A DNA stretch of 52,489 nt from a virus. The stretch lies in the IMG/VR virus record IMGVR_UViG_3300018466_000002, positions 1 through 52,489 of that record; one strand, 5' to 3'. The notes beneath the pieces were generated by a model. That model saw only the letters and a program-made list of their open reading frames with translations, did not search any database and was not told where the DNA came from. This document shows positions 1-7,605 of the stretch, in pieces. How positions within the stretch are numbered: the stretch's first letter is position 1; each line of letters opens with the position of its first letter. The translations under genes and the position numbers were made by a program.

Positions 1-1
1 C

Positions 2-409
2 GACGCCGAGGAAGGCCAGAAGGTAATCGACGCGTACCGGAAGCAGACCGAATCCATCAACACCGTGAAGACGGCGACGGGCGAGATGCACGCCGTGGTG
101 GAGAATGGTCGTACGGTCTGGACAAATCTCGCCGCTGATGCAGACAAGGTCACGAACGCCAAGCTCAAGGTGCAGACCACGGCTGTGAGTCTCGGCAAGG
201 CGCTCGACGGGCTGCGGGAGAATCAGGCGCTTTTCAGCACGACAGCCGGCGGACTTGTGGGCAACGCGGCTGACATTGAAGCGGCCATGGATCGCGCCAC
301 CGCTTCCATCAAACGCCTGAATGAAGAAGCCGCGAAAGCCGCAGGGGCCGAGCCAACGGCCGACCAGGTGAGCCACGGCAACACAGTCAAGGGCAGCGGA
401 CCGAAATAG
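2..409 (+). CDS. Tape measure protein, C-terminal piece (5' end off the window)
   Basis: An open frame enters from the left edge with no start and encodes about 135 residues, Ala/Glu/Lys rich and helical like the distal end of a tape measure protein. The frame continues that of the gene leaving the right edge at 52489 if the five bases shared by the two ends (CGACG) are merged once. The tape measure spans the siphovirus tail tube lumen and sets tail length. The assignment rests on that continuity and on the tail-tip genes that follow. Confidence 0.75.
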   Translation, partial: DAEEGQKVIDAYRKQTESINTVKTATGEMHAVVENGRTVWTNLAADADKVTNAKLKVQTTAVSLGKALDGLRENQALFSTTAGGLVGNAADIEAAMDRATASIKRLNEEAAKAAGAEPTADQVSHGNTVKGSGPK

Positions 410-419
410 CGCTATGGCG

Positions 420-425
420 TACGAT
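420..425 (+). promoter_or_regulatory. -10 element TACGAT for the 433 gene (leaderless)
   Basis: TACGAT is followed by exactly 7 nt and the ATG at 433, the spacing seen at many other starts in this window. No SD site precedes that ATG. Confidence 0.55.
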
Positions 426-432
426 TGACGGC

Positions 433-1149
433 ATGGCAAGCGGCATCCTCTCCCTCTCTGGCGCCCTGAAGCTCCTCGCGCAGAACGCGAATGCGGCGAC
501 GGCCGAAGTTGAACGCACTGTCCGCGTCGTCGACTCCATCCCCGACTCTGACGCGGTGGACGGGATTCGCAAGGCGATCGACGAAACGGAGAAATCCGTG
601 CTCCGCCTCCTCGGCTTGCGTGCCGGTCAGACGATTTCGGGCGGGCGCACAACCGAGGCTGGAGCCGATGCTGATGCTGAGGAGGAAACACGGGACCGCC
701 GCAACCTGACAACGCATCTCGTGAACACCCGCTCCCTGCTCGACGAACTGCTCTCGTTCAGGGGTGACGTTCTGGCCAACGAGACATTTGACCCGAGCGG
801 ACAGAAAACCGGCTCCGTCACGTACGCAGCGGCCGTGCAATGGATGCTGGACTACATCAAGGGGTTGGAGCAGAACGAGCGCGCGTTTCGCGATCCGACA
901 CGGCACCGTCCAACTTCAGCGGGCGGGCTCGAAAACCTCGCCAACATCTTTGAGCGCTTTTTCGGCACTCGGTTCGGACGGCTTGAGGACCTTGCGCGCG
1001 AGATGATGAAGCGCACGAAGGAAGCGCAGAAGCAAACGCTCAAGAACGTGAAGACTTCCACATCCGGCACGCTCGGAAAGCCTCAACAGAAGTCGTGCGG
1101 TGGGGAGTCGTCGCTGTCTATCCTGTTGCAGTCGGGCGGGCTCAGGTGA
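433..1149 (+). CDS. Hypothetical tail-associated protein, 238 aa
   Basis: The gene follows the tape measure directly, with a 23-nt gap holding a -10-like TACGAT but no SD site. The 238-residue product is charged and largely helical, with an Asp/Glu-rich stretch near residues 75-85 and a Lys-rich C-terminal third. I recognise no domain. Its place between tape measure and tail-tip genes suggests a structural or assembly role in the tail, which is inference only. Confidence 0.75.
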   Translation: MASGILSLSGALKLLAQNANAATAEVERTVRVVDSIPDSDAVDGIRKAIDETEKSVLRLLGLRAGQTISGGRTTEAGADADAEEETRDRRNLTTHLVNTRSLLDELLSFRGDVLANETFDPSGQKTGSVTYAAAVQWMLDYIKGLEQNERAFRDPTRHRPTSAGGLENLANIFERFFGTRFGRLEDLAREMMKRTKEAQKQTLKNVKTSTSGTLGKPQQKSCGGESSLSILLQSGGLR

Positions 1150-1233
1150 GTCGGCGCACCCATCGCCGTTTCGGCGCCGCGTTCACTGCGGGCTTCCGTG
1201 GGCGACTCTTGCGGCTATGCTCACCGCCGTCCG

Positions 1234-1548
1234 TCATCCCCATGTCGTGTACGTCCACGCCTCACGATAGCCGAGCGCTTTAGCAGCACGGCACATCGCT
1301 CCGTACAGCGCGGAACAGGCATTCTCACACCCGTCAGACGCTACGCGTGAAATCACAATGCGCCCAGTCCCCTGCCATTCCTGCGCGGGGTTCCCGGCCA
1401 CAGCAACACCGCGCACGGCGCCCGCTTCGTCGGCGACTGCCGCAGCGAATAGCCCGCCTTGAATGTAGGGCAACTTGCGATGCCATTCCGACACGAACTT
1501 GCGCGCTGCCTTCACTGTGCACGGAACGATCGCCAACCTGCTCTGCAT
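1234..1548 (-). CDS. XF1762-family protein, apparently shortened
   Basis: The 104-residue product matches the phage XF1762 family, which I associate with an acetyltransferase-like fold: the N-terminal RLAIVPCTVKAARKFV segment, the W-H pair, the central GVAVAGNPA and the ASDGCENACSALYGAM helix. Family members normally run about 30-40 residues past the TYT motif, whereas this one stops at TYTTWG, so the C-terminus is probably lost. The ATG at 1548 is chosen because TACAAT lies 7 nt upstream; an in-frame ATG three codons earlier overlaps that -10. Divergent from the 1590 gene. Confidence 0.7.
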   Translation of the reverse strand: MQSRLAIVPCTVKAARKFVSEWHRKLPYIQGGLFAAAVADEAGAVRGVAVAGNPAQEWQGTGRIVISRVASDGCENACSALYGAMCRAAKALGYREAWTYTTWG

Positions 1549-1555
1549 GCGACGC

Positions 1556-1561
1556 ATTGTA
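1556..1561 (-). promoter_or_regulatory. Extended -10 TGnTACAAT, leaderless promoter
   Basis: On the minus strand TGATACAAT is followed by GCGTCGC and the ATG at 1548-1546. The core ATGCG-T-CGCAT is a perfect inverted repeat reaching into the start codon. Confidence 0.7.
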
Positions 1562-1589
1562 TCACGTTGCGTCGTGCGATGATAGCCCC

Positions 1590-2303
1590 ATGCCGCGCCT
1601 CATCGAACAGGGCGACCCCGGAACCGACCGACCCATTCTCCTCGACGGGGTGGAACTGTCCGTACTCCCCGCTGATCTCGACTCCCCGCCCGAACCGGTG
1701 AGCGACTATCTCGACCGGCTGAACGGGCGGGCGTCTGAGCACCAGCGCCGGCCCTCGTTCTACGGCGCGCCCTCGCACACCGACCGCTACCCGTTCACGT
1801 TCGCGTACGACCAGATCAGAGGGCCAGACCGGATCATCATGGAGACCATCCGCGTGCGCGGCGGCACGCATCTCCTCACCGTCTGGCGCATGGTCCCGGT
1901 CATCTGGCAGTGTCAGGCGGGCATCTCGCGGCACTACCTGCCGAGGCGTCCGGCCGCTCACCTGTACGACGGCCTGCTGATCGGCGGGGATGCTGGCGCA
2001 ACGGTCGTGAACACCGAGCACTTTCCCATTGACGCGACGTTGAACGGGGCGGCGCTGGCAGTGACGTACGCCGAGGGACCGACGCTCGCCGATCCGGGGG
2101 AGGGCGGCGTGGTGGTCGCGCGAGAGGCCGACGTGTCAGGCGAGGCAGCGGGCTACGTGGGCATCCGCGTCGGCGGCACCCTTCAGACCGGGGACGAGTT
2201 GATGCTGTGGGGATGCTGGACTCACGAGGTTAGTTTGCGCGCGCCGGGGCTCGTGATGCGCGGGCAGTCTGAGAGTCACGCTTACGTGTTCGTGGAGGTG
2301 TGA
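1590..2303 (+). CDS. Hypothetical tail protein, 237 aa
   Basis: The 237-residue, beta-rich product lies between the tape-measure end and the large hub-like protein at 2902, so a tail-tip role is likely from position. I recognise no family motif. The ATG at 1590 sits at the plus-strand side of a divergent promoter cassette (GCGATGATA 5 nt upstream). The last 22 bp overlap the 3' end of the opposing gene 2282-2860. Confidence 0.75.
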   Translation: MPRLIEQGDPGTDRPILLDGVELSVLPADLDSPPEPVSDYLDRLNGRASEHQRRPSFYGAPSHTDRYPFTFAYDQIRGPDRIIMETIRVRGGTHLLTVWRMVPVIWQCQAGISRHYLPRRPAAHLYDGLLIGGDAGATVVNTEHFPIDATLNGAALAVTYAEGPTLADPGEGGVVVAREADVSGEAAGYVGIRVGGTLQTGDELMLWGCWTHEVSLRAPGLVMRGQSESHAYVFVEV

Positions 2304-2860
2304 TACCCCGCGATGAGGGTCGATGCCCACCCTCGCAACTCGTCAGCGTTCACGAGGATCTCGTCAGCGCACTTCGCCATCAACTCCGGTTCTACGCGAT
2401 CAAGGCGCGCTGGAACGTGGCACCCGTCGAGATCACCGCACGCGCCGCAAGGTCTGTGGCGATAGAGGGTGTGACCGAACAGACGCACGGCATCATCAGC
2501 ATCAGGAAGCGGAACGCCGTGAGGAAATAGCACAGCAGTCCGCTTACCAGCGCCGACACTCCACCCCAACTCAAGGTGCGCGGAACTTCCGCACGGAAGG
2601 ACGAGCAGGCACACATCCGCAGCGCGCAGGGCGTCCATGTCTCGTCGGAATCCTTCCTCGGCCACATCATGCCGAAGCGCGGTACGGTACGCGTCAGGGC
2701 GCCACGCCTGCCACTGCGGGTCCACGTCAGACCACGCGAAGCCGCGCACGCCCGGCTCCGGTTCGCGAAAGTCGTATACGTCGTGACCTAACTCGCGCAG
2801 GAGTTCCACCACGCCGATCTGCCAAGGGTTCCGCCACGAAGAAGCTACGTAGATTCGCAT
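2282..2860 (-). CDS. Nucleoside 2-deoxyribosyltransferase-like protein, 192 aa
   Basis: The protein begins MRIYVASSWRNP, a typical start of phage deoxyribosyltransferase-like proteins, and has the later signature MDALRAADVCLLVLPCG followed by SAHLELGW, where the Glu matches the catalytic nucleophile. Such enzymes exchange bases on deoxynucleosides or hydrolyse nucleotides, a salvage or DNA-modification role. Residues near 150 hold a small C-x2-C-x4-C cluster. The start at 2860 lies 7 nt after TACAAT. It is a single-gene minus-strand insertion between plus-strand tail genes and overlaps the 1590 gene tail-to-tail by 22 bp. Confidence 0.8.
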   Translation of the reverse strand: MRIYVASSWRNPWQIGVVELLRELGHDVYDFREPEPGVRGFAWSDVDPQWQAWRPDAYRTALRHDVAEEGFRRDMDALRAADVCLLVLPCGSSAHLELGWSVGAGKRTAVLFPHGVPLPDADDAVRLFGHTLYRHRPCGACGDLDGCHVPARLDRVEPELMAKCADEILVNADELRGWASTLIAGYHTSTNT

Positions 2861-2867
2861 GCGACGC

Positions 2868-2873
2868 ATTGTA
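2868..2873 (-). promoter_or_regulatory. Extended -10 TACAAT, leaderless promoter
   Basis: Minus strand TGTTACAAT, GCGTCGC, then ATG at 2860. TACAATGCGTCGCATG is identical to the sites at 1546-1561 and 38866-38881. Confidence 0.75.
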
Positions 2874-2901
2874 ACACACGCCATCATGCGAAGATACTCC
2901 C

Positions 2902-5007
2902 GTGACGATCCTCGCCGAACTCTCCGGCAACCTCACCGTGACGGCAGACGACTCCCCGTCCGTGCTCGGTCATGTGGAGGTCACGGACGCGGGTACCTTC
3001 TGGTTTGTCCTCGACGTTGATGACCGCGCGTCCGTCGCCTTCGCCCAGCGATACCAACCTCTCGGCGTCGGCATCACCATCAACGGCGTGCCCGTTCCTG
3101 ATCGCGAGATAGGCAATGTGTTGACCATCACCGAATCGCGGGACAGCTACGGGGACCGGCTGCAGTTCCAGCTCATCGGCGAGCGGTGGTCTCCGTTTGC
3201 CCGCCGCATCCTCAGCAGCAACGCGCATGTCGTCGTCACCTTCGTGATCGGGCACGGTGCGACCGAGTTCCGCAAGCAAGTATTCGATGGCTACGTGGCC
3301 GCGCACACGTACGACGCGCAGCCGCCTGCCGCGAACGTGACGTGCCTCGACGCCGCTGCACTCCACGCCGAGAAGCGGGCGAAGACTTGGATGCTTCCGG
3401 CGAACAGCGGACGATCGCGCCTGTCGCTCGGCATGGAACTCCTCGCGCTCGTCGCCATCCCGACCGGCTACATCGACCTTGGAGGCGACGGCGGAATCGT
3501 GAACAAGCCTCTGGCCCCCGGTGATCAGCCCGTGGTCGATTTCATCCGCGACATGTGGGGCATCCTCGGCGCGGAAGTCGGATTCGAAAATGGACTCTTC
3601 TGCGCACGGCGGTATTCGTCCTCGCTGCCGCCCGTCATGGAACTGAACGCGGGGAACATCCTCGCGCCGCCAGCCGCACCCGCGCCCACCATCACCAGCC
3701 CCGACGTGCTCGCCCCCAACGTGATCGGCGTCGTGACGAGTTCCTACGTGCAGGAGGACATTGGCGGGTTGCGGACCGTGGAAACGTCCGTCGTCACCAT
3801 CGGTCCCTACGCGCCCGTGAGCGCCACCGGCACATGGCAGACGACGGTGCGCACAATCTCCGAGGTCATCACGCGCACAACGTACCTTGGCACGCTGGAC
3901 ATCCTCACCGAGCAGGAGGAGTACGGATGGTACGCTGTGAAGGCCGCGCCCGAGATGTTCCTCCCATCCGAAGACCCGCCCGGCTACGAGATCGTCCCGA
4001 GCAACTTCACCACGTTCACCTATCCGGACGGTTCCACCCGCGGCGATTCCGTCGAGCAGTACCGACGCCTGAGCAAGACGGTTGTCCGGAAGGCCGTCGA
4101 CGACGACTACAACGTGATTGCCGTCCGCGAAGAGAAGTACAGCTTCCGGTTCCAGCGCAAAGCTATCTGGATCGTGGTCGACGGCGAGAACGAGCTTTCC
4201 GCAGGCCAGACCTACCTCACCGACGAAGGGGAAGGAGTCCTCGGCGGGCGCGAAGTCATGGGCCTGCTCGAAGGCGACAGCGGCAACCGGATGGAGGGCG
4301 GGCTCGCCGCGTCCTCGCTGTACCGGCGCCCAGACGAACTGATCGAGACGACGTACGAACTGAACGCGGACGGCACGATCAAAAGCGAGACGGTCACTGA
4401 GCACTTCTACGACATCGGCCAGCCGCGGCGAAAGGCGGACGGCGCGCACGGGTACGGGTTCGACTCCTTCACGTACGCCTCGCGCGCGCAGGAGGCGAAC
4501 GACGCGCTTGCGGATCAGTGGGGCGGGCTGCGCACAACCATCCGCCGTTACCGCGTCATCAACGAAGACAAGTACGAGATGACGGAGCGGACAACGGGGA
4601 GCAATGAACCCGCGCGGACCAAGACGCAGACCCTCGTTGGCGCCCCGCCCCGCCCCGAGCGCGCTGATCCCGAGGTGACGACGCAGGAGATTCGGGAGTA
4701 CGTCGTCGACTCGGAGCGCGTAGCCCTGTCGGGCCAAGAGATCGAGCGCGTGGAGCACAATGAGTTCATCGAGACGCGAGAGCAAGCCGCCGCATTCGCC
4801 CGCATCCTTGCCCGTCGCGCATCTGCTCGCGTCCTGACCTGCTCCACGCCCATTGAGTCCATCGTCCACAAGTTCCGGATGGTGCGCGTGAACCTGCCGG
4901 GGACTTCGATCCACGGGCTGCACTTCTACGTCACGGACATCGAACGGCACGCGGCCACGTTTCAGCAGGAGATCACGGCGGAGTATTACTCGCCGGAGTT
5001 GGGGTGA
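2902..5007 (+). CDS. Large tail-tip / baseplate hub-like protein, 701 aa
   Basis: A 701-residue beta-rich protein. Its C-terminal segment (KFRMVRVNLPG, then LHFYVTDIERH and ITAEYYSPE) resembles the end of hub proteins that form a ring under the tail tube. The N-terminal 100 residues (GHVEVTDAGTFWF, GVGITINGVPVPD) also suit a structural beta domain. Position after the tape measure supports a central tail-tip role. The GTG at 2902 is used, preceded by GCGAAGATACTCCC, a sequence repeated before the 5279 gene. The 3' end overlaps the opposing gene by 22 bp. Confidence 0.75.
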   Translation: MTILAELSGNLTVTADDSPSVLGHVEVTDAGTFWFVLDVDDRASVAFAQRYQPLGVGITINGVPVPDREIGNVLTITESRDSYGDRLQFQLIGERWSPFARRILSSNAHVVVTFVIGHGATEFRKQVFDGYVAAHTYDAQPPAANVTCLDAAALHAEKRAKTWMLPANSGRSRLSLGMELLALVAIPTGYIDLGGDGGIVNKPLAPGDQPVVDFIRDMWGILGAEVGFENGLFCARRYSSSLPPVMELNAGNILAPPAAPAPTITSPDVLAPNVIGVVTSSYVQEDIGGLRTVETSVVTIGPYAPVSATGTWQTTVRTISEVITRTTYLGTLDILTEQEEYGWYAVKAAPEMFLPSEDPPGYEIVPSNFTTFTYPDGSTRGDSVEQYRRLSKTVVRKAVDDDYNVIAVREEKYSFRFQRKAIWIVVDGENELSAGQTYLTDEGEGVLGGREVMGLLEGDSGNRMEGGLAASSLYRRPDELIETTYELNADGTIKSETVTEHFYDIGQPRRKADGAHGYGFDSFTYASRAQEANDALADQWGGLRTTIRRYRVINEDKYEMTERTTGSNEPARTKTQTLVGAPPRPERADPEVTTQEIREYVVDSERVALSGQEIERVEHNEFIETREQAAAFARILARRASARVLTCSTPIESIVHKFRMVRVNLPGTSIHGLHFYVTDIERHAATFQQEITAEYYSPELG

Positions 5008-5237
5008 CGATCCGCGACGATGTTCTCCAGCTTCCCCGCGACTCTGGAGATTTGATCGTGAAGGCGCCGAAGACTGTTCGCGGTTGCGGACTCCGCAGTC
5101 GACCCGTACGCCAACTCGGAGAAAGGTCCCCACGCGTATTCAGCTAGCCATTCCGTCGTCGGCGTAACCTGCATCGTGCTGCGGTAGCGACGGATCAGCG
5201 TCGCATGCTTCTGCAGTTTGGCCATGTCTACTTGCAT
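4986..5237 (-). CDS. Hypothetical protein, 83 aa
   Basis: A short basic, helical protein (MQVDMAKLQKHATLIRRYRS at the N-terminus) that I do not recognise. The ATG at 5237 follows TACAAT by 7 nt on the minus strand. Like its neighbours at 1234 and 2282 it stands alone between two plus-strand tail genes and overlaps the upstream tail gene tail-to-tail by 22 bp, so it behaves as an independently expressed moron-like gene. Confidence 0.65.
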   Translation of the reverse strand: MQVDMAKLQKHATLIRRYRSTMQVTPTTEWLAEYAWGPFSELAYGSTAESATANSLRRLHDQISRVAGKLENIVADRHPNSGE

Positions 5238-5244
5238 GCGACGT

Positions 5245-5250
5245 ATTGTA
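5245..5250 (-). promoter_or_regulatory. Extended -10 TACAAT, leaderless promoter
   Basis: Minus strand TGTTACAAT, then ACGTCGC and the ATG at 5237; the plus-strand side holds GCGAAGATACTCCC and the GTG at 5279. Confidence 0.7.
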
Positions 5251-5278
5251 ACACATCCACCCATGCGAAGATACTCCC

Positions 5279-6784
5279 GTGCCAAACGCCACCCGCGATT
5301 ACCTCGACCATCATGCCCGCCGCACCGCCGACACCATCACGGGCCGGATCATCGAACGGCAGTCGAACGGCGTGTACGTGTACGAGGACATCGCCTCGGG
5401 CGCCAGTCGCTACGCCACGCCGAACACGAACGATGAATACGCGATCGGTTCCCGCGTGCGCATTGACCGGGTGAGCGCGGGGCGAAACGTGATCGGCGCG
5501 CAGGATGTCATCACCGGACGGGCGCCGAAAGAAGAGCGCGGGCTGAGCGGCACAACTCCGAGCGTTGACCGGAACGAGGTCGGGCGCGCGTTCATCACGA
5601 GCGTGGATCCGGACCCGCTCATTCTTACAGCGGGCGGGGCGTCGGGTGAGCAGGTCATCACCGGCGGCGGGTTCACTTCGGCTGCCGAATACTTCGCGCG
5701 CGGGGAAGCGGATGACCCGACCGTGACGGACGCGGACGAGCCGGAGGTGACGCCCACGCAGGTTGTGATGACGATCTCGGCGGATGCGGCGTCCGCGCTC
5801 GGGGAGTTCGGCGTCACTGTGAACGGTGCGGTTGCGAGTAACGCCATCCGCATCGTCGCATCCCGCCGCGTCACCGCGCTCTGGTACTGGCGCGCGGACG
5901 GTTCGGAACTGCTGAGCGTGAACAAGGCGACCGGGGCGATCATCGGGACGTGGGCGAATCCGGGGGGCGTGCCCGACTACCGGCCCCTGCTCGCGGACGC
6001 GACGTACGTGTACGCGTTCACCACTACGCACCTTCTGCGCATCGGCATCGTGTCGGGAGTGTCGGAGACGTTCGTGCTCGCGGAGGAGCCGAATTTCCTG
6101 AATTGCGCCGCAGTCGTGGCGGGCGTCCTGTACTACGGCGAGGCCGATGCGGTCTACCCCGATACGCGCCCGCGCCGACTCATTCGCTTCGATCCGTCCG
6201 ACAGTTCGACAACATACGTCCTGCTCGGCTCAGCAGATTCCGGATATCGCTACGTGGTGTCTGCGATCGGGGCCGACATCTTCGGGGTCATCACGGATGT
6301 TCAGGTTGCGCCAAACGTGGCCGTTCCTTTCGCGCTCAACACGGTGACCGAGTCCGCGACCTTCGCGGGAGTTGCAGCGGAGGTGTTGGCGGACCCGGTC
6401 GGCGTGACGGCGACTGACATCGTTTTCGTCGGCGGTGCGGTCGCGGGCTACTCCGCCTATAGGTACGACCGCCCGTCGCTGGACTTCGAAGCGAGCGCGG
6501 CCCTCGCGATAGATGCGTGGTACGGCTCATTCGCCAATCCGCATCTCCTCGTTACAGAGAACGACGAACCCGGCGCGACGCTGCACCTTGTCAACGCGGA
6601 GACGTTCGCGGTCCAGTCGGCGGCGCTGCCGGCCATCACGCAAGCCGGTGGAGTCGCCGCGAATGCCGAGGTGGCCTACGTCGTGAGCGAGAATGAGGAC
6701 GTGGTGCAGATCGTCAACCGCTCTACGCTGGCAGTGACTTCGATCACGGCTCCGGCTGCGGTGGGGGTTGTGATGCTGGCGTGA
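5279..6784 (+). CDS. Tail protein with propeller-like repeats, 501 aa
   Basis: The 501-residue product has an N-terminal region of about 80 residues with an OB-like look, a segment near 100-200 resembling an IPT/TIG or Ig-like beta sandwich (LILTAGGASGEQVITGGGF), and a long C-terminal part with recurring hydrophobic/Gly beta-strand units (ALWYWRADGSELL, YVYAFTTTHLLRIG, VLYYGEADAVYPD) that suggest a beta-propeller. Such proteins often form tail-tip appendages that touch the cell surface. The GTG start at 5279 follows the repeated GCGAAGATACTCCC. Function is inferred from fold impressions and position. Confidence 0.7.
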   Translation: MPNATRDYLDHHARRTADTITGRIIERQSNGVYVYEDIASGASRYATPNTNDEYAIGSRVRIDRVSAGRNVIGAQDVITGRAPKEERGLSGTTPSVDRNEVGRAFITSVDPDPLILTAGGASGEQVITGGGFTSAAEYFARGEADDPTVTDADEPEVTPTQVVMTISADAASALGEFGVTVNGAVASNAIRIVASRRVTALWYWRADGSELLSVNKATGAIIGTWANPGGVPDYRPLLADATYVYAFTTTHLLRIGIVSGVSETFVLAEEPNFLNCAAVVAGVLYYGEADAVYPDTRPRRLIRFDPSDSSTTYVLLGSADSGYRYVVSAIGADIFGVITDVQVAPNVAVPFALNTVTESATFAGVAAEVLADPVGVTATDIVFVGGAVAGYSAYRYDRPSLDFEASAALAIDAWYGSFANPHLLVTENDEPGATLHLVNAETFAVQSAALPAITQAGGVAANAEVAYVVSENEDVVQIVNRSTLAVTSITAPAAVGVVMLA

Positions 6785-6929
6785 GGTTGTCGAGATGCAG
6801 GCGCAACGCGTCCGGCTCGTATGTCGCCTGCTTCAGCCGAGACACCGCCACGTTGATCGCGCTGGTCGTGTCCTCGATCTCTTTCCGCAGTTCGTGCAGC
6901 AACTCCACTTCCTTTTCAAGTTCGCTCAT
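6744..6929 (-). CDS. Hypothetical coiled-coil protein, 61 aa
   Basis: Residues 1-45 (MSELEKEVELLHELRKEIED onwards) form a clear heptad-type coiled coil, followed by a Pro/Gln-rich tail. It is the last of three minus-strand genes (7171, 6926, 6744) joined by 4-nt ATGA overlaps. GGAG stands 5 nt before the start. Its 3' end overlaps the 5279 gene by 41 bp on the other strand. Confidence 0.65.
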   Translation of the reverse strand: MSELEKEVELLHELRKEIEDTTSAINVAVSRLKQATYEPDALRLHLDNLTPASQPPPQPEP

Positions 6930-7174
6930 ACGATCTCCGCACCCTTCGGAACATCCAGCGGCGCCGCCGCATGGAACACGGTGTCTGAACTCATGAGCAA
7001 CACCGGCCTGCCGCTTACCCGGACGCCGAGCAACCGTGGCACATCCTGATTCATCAACTCCGCGTCGATGTCCACGTGATGGAGCCCGTGGTTTTCATCA
7101 CGCCAGACGATGGTGAACTTGAAGCTGTCACCCGCTCCACTCAGAACTACCTGAAGTTGTCGCTTGTCCGTCAT
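6926..7174 (-). CDS. Hypothetical protein, 82 aa
   Basis: A compact beta-rich protein (QLQVVLSGAGDSFKFTIVWR) without recognised domain. ATG at 7174 overlaps the stop of the upstream gene (ATGA) and its own stop overlaps the next start in the same way, so translation is probably coupled along this three-gene minus-strand unit. I assign no function. Confidence 0.65.
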   Translation of the reverse strand: MTDKRQLQVVLSGAGDSFKFTIVWRDENHGLHHVDIDAELMNQDVPRLLGVRVSGRPVLLMSSDTVFHAAAPLDVPKGAEIV

Positions 7175-7563
7175 GCGATCCCCAGTTCCTTCGCGATCTC
7201 GGGGTGGAGCATCGCCATCTCGTATCGCGTGAAGCAATGGGCCAAGTTGCTGGCGCGATCCGGGTTCGGAATAGGGCATTCAATGCAGGACACGTACAGG
7301 TCATGCATTGAGCCTTGCTTGGGCATGATGTGCTGCTGCCGCAGGTAGTGCCCGCACTTCGGGCAGTCGGGACCGAGGATGGCGCGGGCGCGAACCAGTT
7401 CCGCCTGCATCTCGCGTGACGCGACGGTGAAGCCGACGATGGAACGCGCCGGATGCAGGCTCCCGTCACCCTTCTGCACGGCCATCCATGCGTCATTCGC
7501 GGCGTTGCATTCGGGGCAACCACAGTAACTCGGGTGAGGGAGGTCATCGTTCGTGGTAGTCAA
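7171..7563 (-). CDS. Putative zinc-binding protein with leaderless TTG start, 130 aa
   Basis: The product has Cys pairs CGCPEC near residue 12, CPKC near 68 and CIEC near 95, suggesting zinc ribbons. The only in-frame start near the promoter is TTG at 7563, 8 nt after TACAAT, so this looks like a leaderless TTG start; a later ATG would remove the first Cys pair. It heads a three-gene coupled unit reading against the tail genes. No specific function recognised. Confidence 0.6.
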   Translation of the reverse strand: MTTTNDDLPHPSYCGCPECNAANDAWMAVQKGDGSLHPARSIVGFTVASREMQAELVRARAILGPDCPKCGHYLRQQHIMPKQGSMHDLYVSCIECPIPNPDRASNLAHCFTRYEMAMLHPEIAKELGIA

Positions 7564-7571
7564 TGCAACGC

Positions 7572-7577
7572 ATTGTA
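7572..7577 (-). promoter_or_regulatory. Extended -10 TACAAT for the 7171 gene
   Basis: Minus strand TGATACAATGCGTTGCA followed by TTG; the opposite side holds GCGAAGATACGTCC and the ATG at 7606. Confidence 0.65.
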
Positions 7578-7605
7578 TCACAACGTTCCGTGCGAAGATA
7601 CGTCC

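Noticed and set aside
2884-5133. Very long minus-strand frame (749 codons) opposite the hub gene
   Set aside because: Typical antisense shadow of a high-GC gene; Arg/His/Asp/Gly-rich with no domain.
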